Source of the DNA: an uncultured Gemella sp.
Lineage (GTDB): Bacteria > Bacillota > Bacilli > Staphylococcales > Gemellaceae
DNA length: 64,000 nt
Direction of reading: 5' to 3'
Assembly (NCBI GenBank): GCA_938038035.1
Contig: CALHQV010000133.1
Span: forward strand, 16,683-80,682
Numbering within the stretch: the stretch's first letter is position 1; each line of letters begins with the position of its first letter. The translations under genes were made by a program, and so were the position numbers. This document shows, piece after piece, positions 16,590 to 25,800 of the stretch. The notes beneath the pieces are model-generated. The model was not told the DNA's origin and made no database searches. It saw only the letters and a list, made by a program, of their open reading frames with translations.

Positions 16590-18222
16590 CGACTAGGAGA
16601 CTAATAGTTGGACCATATCATCATCTTCAACATTACTTGCTAAGACTCCAAAGTAACTGCAAAGCTACTAAGAAGGATACATAGAGGATTTGTATTTTAT
16701 TACAAAGCCACTGTACCTGCCCCCCATTTCACGATACTTAATAAATTAAGTACAATTACGTCTTTCGACTGGCCTCTGAACGTTCACCCTTAATGTTAAG
16801 GGCGCTTCGCTGCGGATTGCTGTGTTGACTAATCTCTTTTACTATACCTTAATTAGTTAGATTAAGCCCTATAGTGTATTACTACCTATAGTTAGTGTAT
16901 TAGTCTTTTTACAGTGTTCCCGTCAATTAGAGGGGTTTGCTATTCTCTTATTTCTAAGAGAAGCGGACAATGAATTTAAATTTAGATACTATACTAGTAT
17001 TAAAATGTTAATCGCACATATGTTTACCATTATCGATGTCTTTTTCCACAATGATATATTTATCTTCCCACTTAAAAGGTGGTCTACGCAATCGATACTT
17101 CCACGTACCTTTACCAGTACCAAGTGCTTTTGCTAAATCATTAAGACAATTGTATGTTATCACTTCACCAGTCTTTTTGATAGTAACTTTCAATGGGTAG
17201 TTAATAATAGGTCTTCTGTTATTGTATTTAACTTCAGGCCAACCTTCGTTAAAGTTAAAATCACTTTTTAGCATATAAGCACAACTATCTGGATATCTAA
17301 CCGTACCTCTAGATAATAATCTAATCTCACCAACACCTTTAGCTAAATTTAACTGTCTTTCCATTTCTCTAATACTAAAGTATTCTTTAATTTCCTTAGT
17401 ATCGCAGTTATAAACTAAAATAGGTTGTTGTACTATAGTTAGATATTGTTTAGTAGTCTGTAGATTATTTTCTCTACGACTTTGCCATCTCAGGTTAGAT
17501 AAATCGTTATTCTGTGGATTACAGTCTAAGTGGCTAACGTCTAATTCAAAAAAGTTATTAGGCATTGGTAAATAAGCATAAGCTAAAATCCTATGTTGGC
17601 TTTGGCTAATCATTTCTTGCTTATAGTCTATAAATAAACTACAGTTACGATAATGAAGTTTAACCCTTTTAGCTTTATAATAACCAATCTTAACTATTTT
17701 ACCATCACTTATCTTCTTAATCACACCTTTTCTATTAATCTTGTATCTGGTAAATCCAGGTATTAATCTAAATCCATCTTCATCGTCTTTAATGTTGGTG
17801 TTATTCCAACTAAGATTATACGGATGTAGACTACCTTTATCACCGTTGATATAAATTATATCCCAATCCATTATCTCCCAAAAGAAATCAGGATTACCAT
17901 TTTTAAATACAAAATTAATAATATTAGCTATTCTTACTTCTTTGCCTTTAATATTTACAAAGAATTCACCTTCTTTTTCAAAAGGCAATACTTGTTTAAC
18001 TTTAGGCAGTATGGCTTTTTCAACATGGAAAATATCGCCTTGGATGTTTACTGTATAATAGTCCTTATCTGTTTCCAGAAAGATATCGTCAGTTTTATCA
18101 TTGTGTCTTCTTAACATTTTAATTACCTATCTATAAAAGTTATTCAAAAACTTGAATTTAATTCATAAATAGGTGGACAATACCATTAACGGTATTTATA
18201 TCTAAATTTATCTCGTAGGCTC
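16590..18222 (-). ncRNA. Group I intron of the RNAP beta-prime gene (1,633 nt) with nested endonuclease gene
   Basis: Core elements on the minus strand are P (AATTGACGGGAACAC, 16914-16928), Q (AATCCGCAGCGAAGC, 16804-16818), R (GTTCAGAGGCCAGTCG, 16766-16781) and S (GATATGGTCC, 16610-16619). P7 forms as GGCCA/TGGTC, and P4 needs one bulged A. The guide around 16963-16973 reads TCATT-GTCCGC(TTC). GTCCGC pairs with the 5' exon end GCGGAC, extendable by three more pairs, and TCATT pairs perfectly with the 3' exon AATGA (P10). The junction GAC|AAT is therefore firm. The last exon base is C paired with G instead of the usual U-G wobble. The HNH gene lies in the P1 loop and ends before the guide. Confidence 0.92.
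17008..18117 (-). CDS. HNH homing endonuclease nested in the beta-prime intron
   Basis: This encodes 369 residues from an ATG at 18117 behind ATAGGTAATTAAA, much like the ribosome site of the other intron ORF. A NUMOD4-like segment (GFRLIPGFTRYKINRKGVIKK) near residue 115 precedes the HNH core (SQHRILAYAYLPMPNN, then LDVSHLDCNPQNNDLSNLRW, about 170-215), where H-x-D-x-N-P-x-N-N-x-x-x-N-L is the diagnostic stretch. Repeated NUMOD1-like elements follow (FSIREMERQLNLAKG, LNDLAKALGTGKGTWKYRL). The N-terminal 100 residues may contain a further degenerate DNA-binding module. The expected target is the uninterrupted DxDGD coding site of beta-prime. The frame ends 39 nt before the guide sequence, so it does not overlap the ribozyme core. 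Confidence 0.88.
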   Translation of the reverse strand: MLRRHNDKTDDIFLETDKDYYTVNIQGDIFHVEKAILPKVKQVLPFEKEGEFFVNIKGKEVRIANIINFVFKNGNPDFFWEIMDWDIIYINGDKGSLHPYNLSWNNTNIKDDEDGFRLIPGFTRYKINRKGVIKKISDGKIVKIGYYKAKRVKLHYRNCSLFIDYKQEMISQSQHRILAYAYLPMPNNFFELDVSHLDCNPQNNDLSNLRWQSRRENNLQTTKQYLTIVQQPILVYNCDTKEIKEYFSIREMERQLNLAKGVGEIRLLSRGTVRYPDSCAYMLKSDFNFNEGWPEVKYNNRRPIINYPLKVTIKKTGEVITYNCLNDLAKALGTGKGTWKYRLRRPPFKWEDKYIIVEKDIDNGKHMCD

Positions 18223-19698
18223 GTCCGCCCCCATCCCTTTATACGCTGTCACTGGTGGACTCATGGAATTGAAACTATCCATTCCGTATACAGGGAATTT
18301 TAAAAACTCTGGAATATTATCATCAATCTCCCAGTTATCATTTAACATCTTACGTTTTTCTGTTTTGGTAGTCGTCATGACGATGGTGTCGCCAGGGACA
18401 TTACTACCAATACCTGTAATAGGATAACGTGTAGCAAATCCTGGAGTATCATTGATTTCATGATAAGTACAGATATAAAGTAATTCGATAAATGTTAATG
18501 GGTGAACATCTTCCTTACTTCTATCAGGTGGTAACTCTGTAATACTATTCATGATTTTAAAAGTATTATCAGGGCCTTTATAAATTAAAGCAAGGTAATA
18601 ACCATCTACTTCAATAGCCTTATGCCTAACAGCATCTGGTTTAAAACGGTGAATCAGTTTACGAATACCTTCATCGGATTGGAATACATCAAACCAATCT
18701 TGATTAAGATAAACATCTTCTTCTTTTAGTGTTTTCTTATTAACCAATTTGACTGGATGCAAAGGGTCGACAAACTTATCTTTTAAGAAGCTACTTTTAA
18801 TACCACGAATTGCAAATGGTAGACACGACACGAGTTGTTGATACAAACCAACGACAATATTATTATAGCCCTGGTTATCTTTATCATGTGCAAAACGACC
18901 AGATGCTTTAGGTGCTGTAATCACGTTACGAGTAGTTTGGAATACGTTACGTGAAGCCCATTTACCTTGGATTAATTTCTTCTTACCATGACCTGTAATT
19001 TCACCTAAGTACATAAACAATTTTAAAGCAGTCTTTTGAATTGCATAACGTGTATTATTTAATAAAGCCATGTTTGATTTATGCGAAGTACTACCAATAG
19101 AAGAAGCTAGAGATAATAACTCACGATAAATTTGGTTTACTTCATCATGGGAAATTTGACCATCTTTAAATTCCACATCACGATAACCAGCTTGTAGAAT
19201 AATAAACTTATTAATCTTTAGAATGTCTTTATTCTTTTCAATTAACTTAATAGTCTCACGTCGTTTAGGTGAACCAGTATCTGGTAATTGATACTTATCA
19301 AAATTTCTAAAGAAGAAATCATAACCAGTTTCACCATCAATCGCATTAGAACGAACAAACTGCTTCGTTTCTTCGTCAAAAACAGCGAATGCAGTACCTG
19401 CCATAATTTCGTCAAGTAATTTATTTGCTGAAATCAATTCACGATAAACTAAAGGATGTAGAATCTCTACATTTAAATCCATATAAGCTTGTTTCTTTAA
19501 ACGCAATGGGTCGCCTACAGGACCAAAGATTTCATTAGACCAAAGACCTTCTGGGTGTAAGTTATAGTTCGCACCATCGAACATATTACCAGAAGTAACT
19601 TTGCCTAGTTGTTTATAAATATTTCCAGAATCTAGATTAAGTAAAGAAAGATTAAAAGGTGTTCTGGCCTTTACTTTCTTATTGTAATTTTCATCCAT
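18223..19698 (-). CDS. RNA polymerase beta-prime N-terminal subunit, exon 1
   Basis: This encodes 492 codons from the ATG at 19698 (AAGGAATAATTCTT upstream) to GAC of the GMGAD motif. Beta-prime landmarks are GLWSNEIFGPVGDP near the N-terminus (the clamp element corresponding to GLFCxxIFGP), ITGHGKKKLIQGKWASRNVFQ in place of the LLGKRVDYSGRSV switch region, and RYPITGIGSNVPG in place of RQPTLHKPS just before the active site. Without splicing the frame would run only into EPTR and a stop. With exon 2 the protein is 553 residues. It is the first gene of the long leftward unit and is divergent from the tape measure gene. Confidence 0.9.
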
Positions 19699-19818
19699 AA
19701 GAATTATTCCTTATAATGAGAGTAGCCTAACATCCAGTTAGGCGTAAAGTTATGAAATCCCAATAATATAATTGGAGTATATAAATTTTTAATAAAATAC
19801 AAACAGGAGCATTATATC
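19699..19818. promoter_or_regulatory. Divergent promoter region between RNAP and tape measure genes
   Basis: The 120-nt gap feeds both the leftward RNAP unit and the rightward tape measure gene. It holds a 7-bp hairpin, GCCTAAC-ATCCA-GTTAGGC (19725-19743), and a very AT-rich stretch with CCAATAATATAATTGGAGTATAT (within 19759-19782) upstream of the tape measure. A related CCAATATAATAGTATAT occurs at 33735-33751 in another divergent gap. No convincing sigma70 -35 element is seen, so phage RNAP promoters are likely. The assignment of exact promoters is tentative. Confidence 0.35.
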
Positions 19819-22800
19819 ATGTTTGGAAAAAAGAAGAATATCCAAAAAGCCATGGCTATGGATAATGAATTCGATTTCGACTTTGATTTCGATGACGAAA
19901 TGGGTGATGCCGATATGTTTGGTGATGGGGAATCAATGGATTTTGAAAAGAATAAATCCAATCGTTCTCCAGCATTAAATGCTACAGCTGATGTTGCTAA
20001 GGGTATATCAGATGCTGTCATCTCTAAACAAGGGATGAAGACTATCCTAACTAAAGTACTTCCTAAATCTTACGGTGAAGTATTCGAAGAAGTATCCAAT
20101 GCAAAAGATAACTTAGGTTATACCATTGGTGAATCTTTAGAATCACTCAATTCAGTTAAAAAACAAACACAAAATCTATTACGTAAAGCTATTCCTGCTG
20201 CAGATAGAAATGGTTTAACCAAATTATCTAGTCTATTAAATAAGGTAGCTGGAGAAGCTGAAGATTCATACGATAACCAGCAAGAATCAATAGAGTCTAA
20301 ACGAGACGATTCTATCAATCAAACTCTTGGTGAATTGTTTAGTTTACAGACTAAAGTACAGCAAAAACAAAAAGCCATTGACGAGAAAAAAGAGTTGGCT
20401 CGCGATGCTGTTGAAACCACACGTTTTGAAGGTCAATATCGTGTACTCGCATCTGTAGATGCTTCTTTACGTCAATCTGTATTATTTAGTAATACCAATA
20501 CATTTAATTATTATCGTAAGTCGATTGAATTAGGTATTAGACAATTACACGTGTTAAGTGATATTTATCATAACCAGTCTACCTCTAATATTACCTTATT
20601 GAAAACATTAAACGATATTAAATTAAATACTGGTTTACCTGATTATGTTAAAATGAAAAACACAGAAGCATTGAAACAGCAGGCTAAACAGAAATTTTTT
20701 GGTGGTATTTCTTCTAGTTTCCTAGATAGATTCACCAAGAATATTGGCGAAAATATTACTCAACATATTGGTACTTTAAGCGAACTTACTGAAACACTAT
20801 TTCCATTCCTAGAAGATGGTATGGATAGCTTAACAGAAGAAGATGATGGCTTTGGTGAATCTAAAACCCGTAGAGCCTCTTCTTTAGCCTCTGGTTCTTT
20901 ATTGGCATTAGCTGGTGATAGAATCGGTAAATCACTAAGAAAAAGAATGAGAGGTAATAAGTACGGAGATAAGATTCTAGAAGGTGGTGTTAAGTTAAAT
21001 CGCTTTAAGAATAACATGGGTCCTGAATTATCTAAGATGTTAGGTAATAAGGCAATTGAAGAAAAGCTAATTAAATTATTTGGCACAAGAGCAGAGAACT
21101 TTGATGGTACACGTGGTGAGAAAGAATCAAACGGGTTTGTAGAATTCCTCCTAAATGGTGTCGATTGGTTAAAGATGCACGTAGATGAGGCTTCTGATAA
21201 AGCTAAAGCTATTACAGTAGATAACTTAAATGGCTATAAAGACTTTAATACACCAGAAGGCCAACAAAGATTAACTAATAAATCGGTTAATGTTATTATC
21301 CCAGGATACTTGTCTAGGATTTTACGTGAAATCACTATGTTAAGAACAGGTGCTCCTGCCGAGCTTTTAGACTATAACCACGCTACAGGTTCATTCCAAA
21401 AGAGTTCTGTTATTCAAAAAGATTTATCACTAAGAGCAATTGGTGAAAGTGCTGCTAATACATTTAAGAATACAGGTAATGATATCTTAACTAAGTTAGA
21501 ATTACATGGACGCAATAAGATTGGTAAGCTAGAATACAGAAATGGTTTTACTAAAGCTGATGCTGACTTAGTAGGTCAAATCTTGATATCCTATAGTAAA
21601 TCAGGCAATCCATTAACACCAGAATTACTTTCTAACCCAGATACTTTCTCTACATTACTGGGTGAAGAAAAAGCCAAGATAATTGCAAACAAATTTAAAG
21701 AATTAGATAAGAAAGACCTAGATACAGGTAGTGATGAAATCAGTAATATTAATTCTACGATTAATAATGCTTCTAAATCATTAGAACCAAATATTCAATT
21801 AATTAATAATTTGGCTGCTACTGGCCAATTAGATTATTTAAGAAGAAGTGGTTTGGTTTCTTTAAATGGTAAAATCGGTTATGAAAAATTCATGAGTGGA
21901 TTAGCTGGATTATCTAACGAAGACTTTAAAGCCATTAAGAGAAATTACTATAGTGACGATAATGACAACCAGTTTTTATTTAGAAATACCAATCTAGACT
22001 CTAATTCTGCATTAGCCAATGTAACACAAAGAAGAGCTGGTGCATTTGGTAAGAGTATGTTTGGTCAAAGAATCTTAAATCGATATAACGATGGTTCTTA
22101 CAATCCAAATAGAAAACTATTGCCTTCAATGTTAGTAAGTGATTTAGAAAGAATGGGTAGTTTTGCATCTGGTGGTTATACAGGTAAATCTACTTCTGGT
22201 AATTCAGAAGACGAATTAGCCGGTGTAGTCCATAAAGACGAATATGTTATCAACCAAGAAGATGTTGAAAACATGGGTGGTCCTTCAGCTATCCAAAAAT
22301 TTATCAACATGTTCAGAAGAACTGCTGAAAAATCATCTAATGCATTTGATTCTATTAAGAATACACTTAATTCCCAAATTGGTTCTAATAAAGAAGGTAA
22401 ATCTAATTTAGAAATCATTGCCGATAATACCACTTTAACTAATCTGTATTTAAAAGTAGCTGTGCAGAAATTAGATACGTTAAGTTCATTGGCTATTTCC
22501 GATAAAGTGGAAAACAGTGACCCTACTACACAAACAGGTAAACGCTGGTGGCAGTTCGCTAATAATATCTTTAGACGTAAACGCCAAGTAATGGGTCCTC
22601 CTAGACCAAATGAATCTATTGAAGAGCAAAAGAAATCTTTGCTTAGACAAAATGCAGAATTCCTTTGGGGTATTGGTACATGGCCATTTAGAACAGGTAT
22701 GCCTGCCGCATTAGGTTTAGGTTCTAGTATTGTTGGTGGTGCTTTTGATTTATTTAGAGACAATAAAGATAAGTACATGAAGAATGTACAAGATTTTTAT

Positions 22801-25800
22801 AACGATAAATCAAATAAACTTAAAGATAAGTTCATGGATGTCTATAAACAAGGTACACCTGAACCTGTCTTAAGAGCCAAAGACTTCATGATGGGTAAAT
22901 ACCGTACAGCAGAAGGTAAAGTCATTAAAAAATGGGAAGATATCCAAGACTCTATTTACGATGAAGAAGGAAACCTAGTACTTACTTACGATGAATTTAA
23001 AGATTCTATCGTCATGTTTAAAAATAAACCAACAGTTGTAAGAGCAATGAATTGGTTTAAAGAGAAAAAGGTACTTCGTAAACTAGGTGGTTTAGCACTA
23101 GGTGCAGCCTTATTAGGGCCAGCAGGTGTTATTCTTGCAGCAGGACATATGTTAGCTAAGAAACATAATCTTTACGGTAGAGTAAAAGAAGGTTATGCTA
23201 ACGCTTTACAAGTAGATGTATACTTACCTAGCGACTTGAAAAACCCAGTAATGCTTGCTCGTGATATCAAAGACAGAATGTATTACGATGAAGGTGCAAA
23301 TGACTATGTAACTGACGCTCGTAAAATGATAGGTCCAATCTACGATGTTAGACAAATGCAAGAATCTGGTACACCTACTATTATCGTTACCCAAGAAGAA
23401 ATCGAAAAAGGCTTAGTAGATAAATACGGTAATAAGATTGGTACAATGGGTAAATTAGTCGCTAAGAAACTATCCAATATGGCTGGTAACTTAGTATCCA
23501 AAACTGTAAACTTAGGTGTTAAAACTGCAGTAGGTACATTTAAATTAGCTCGATTTGGTTTTAACTTAGCAGTAGGTGCAGCCAAGATTGGTTGGGCTGT
23601 TTTATCTGGTGCTGCTTCTGGATTTAAATCTGGTTTCGATAAAGGTATTGGTAAAGTAAAATCAGCAATGGATGGTATGTTCTTAAACCTTGCTTTGGTT
23701 AACGATACTAATCGATATCTCTATGCTATTTATAATCTCTTAGATAAACGTATTCCATTGCCTGCAGGCACTTTAGGTGATGTAGATGGTGATGGTTTAC
23801 GTGAAAATGGCATGGCAGATAACCGTAAGAAACGAGCAGAAGAGAAGAAAGAAAAAGCAGAAGACGAGAAACAAGCTAAACGAGACTTCCGATTAGCCTC
23901 TATGATTGCCAGTCTTTTACCATTTGGTTTTGGAAAAGGTAAAAAGAAAGGTGAGAAAGAAGGTGAAGAAGAAGAAAGTGGTGGTTTGTTAAGTACACTT
24001 TGGGATGGTGCTAAAACTGTCGGTGCTGGTATGTTAGGCTTAATGGGTTTGAAAGGCGGCGGTAAAGCAGCTTCAGCTGGTGGTAAGGTAGCTGGTGGTG
24101 TATTAGGTAAAGCTGCTAAATTCTTACCTGGTAAGTTAGGTACTGCTGCTAAAATTGGTGGTGCATTACTAGGTGGTGGTAAAGCTGTAGGTCAAGGTGC
24201 GAAAGCTGCCGGTGGGTTCTTAGCCAAAGGTGGACTAGCTGGTAAACTTGTAGGTAGTTCTGCTAAACTAGGTGGTAAATTCCTAGGTGGTCTTGGTATG
24301 GTCACTTCTGGTGTATCGATGGCAAGCAACCTTATGCAGGGTAACTTCGGTGATGCCGCATGGGATGCAGGTGGTTTAGCTTTATCTGCTGCCATGACAC
24401 CAGGGATTGGTTTAGGCGGCTTAGCCAGTGGTCTAGGTACCGCAGCTACATTCTTAGCGACTAACCCAATTGGTTGGGCTATCTTAGGTACAGCAGCTGT
24501 AGGTGCCGTAGGTTATGGTCTGTATAAGCTATTGAAGAATGATACCAAAATCAATGACAAAGTAAAAGCACGTTTGTTAATGTATGGTTTTAATCCAGAT
24601 GAAGATGAGAAGAAAGCTAAGATTATTCTGAAGTTTGAGAATATGCTAGACGAAGCTGTTCGATTTGTAAATGGACAGATTAGCATCGATGAATCTAAAA
24701 TAGACATCGAAGAAGTGATGGAACTATTTGAAGTAGATAAAGAAGACCAAGAGCATACAGCTAACTGGATGTACTGGTATAACTCTAGGTTCAAACCTGT
24801 GTTTACAAAAACCATGAGTGTATTAAAAGGTATTAATCCTAAGTACAGTGCTGAAGATGCTTATGATTTAAAAGACCAAGAAGAATATAAATACTACGTA
24901 GGTATTAAACCAAAACCAGGTGAATATAATTCTACACAATCTCCATTTAAAGATACTGCAATCAATAGTTCAGGTGAACAAGCAATTAGCTTTATTGATA
25001 ATATCTTAGCTAAGATTAAATCCACTCCAGAAGGTGCTAAGTTTGCACAAGGTGCTGCCATGGCAAATGGATTACAAGAGCAAGCTAAGAAAGACGCTGA
25101 AACTGCTAAGATAGAAGCGGGTTTAGATAAATCAAAAGCTAAAGATATTGGTACAATGGGTGTAGGTGTCACAGCAGCTGGTGCTGCCGGTGCATTAGCA
25201 GCTTCTGCTACTAAGAGTAAGCCTGTTACTGACTTTGTTAAAGGTGCGGGTAAATTTAGTTTACTTGCTGCTGTTCCAGGTATTGGTATTATTACTGGGT
25301 TAGCCAGTAGTTTTGGTTTATTTGAATCAGATACTGCTGAAACAGCTCCTACTCAAAATGGTTACGACCCATTTAATGCTATTCGTTATAAAACATATGG
25401 TTTATCTAGCTTATCAGAATCAGACCGTATTAGTACATTAGCTCGTTTAGAATTAATGGTGAAAGAAGGCGTAAACATATCTCAAGGTAAAGCAACCTAT
25501 AAAGGTGATATAGCAGAATTAGTCATTAAAGCCTGTGGTTTATTTGGTATTGATAAAAACGATACTTCTGGTTTACAAAGATTGACCATGTATATTGGTG
25601 GTCGTTTCTTACCAGCATTCTTGAACTTAATGAATGGTGTACGTTCAGTATTAAATACTACAGATATCTTTGTTATTTCTCGTGCTAGACCATCTGAACA
25701 AATGGCTATTGCGACTACCATGATGAACAGTGAAGGTAAATACGGTTCCGTATGGTCATGTACTGTTTCACCATGGGAAGGATATACACTAAATACCAAT

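Noticed and set aside
18208..18222. EPTR-stop as the genuine C-terminus of beta-prime
   Set aside because: These codons are intron. Guide pairing with both exons joins GAC directly to AATGATGGGGAC.
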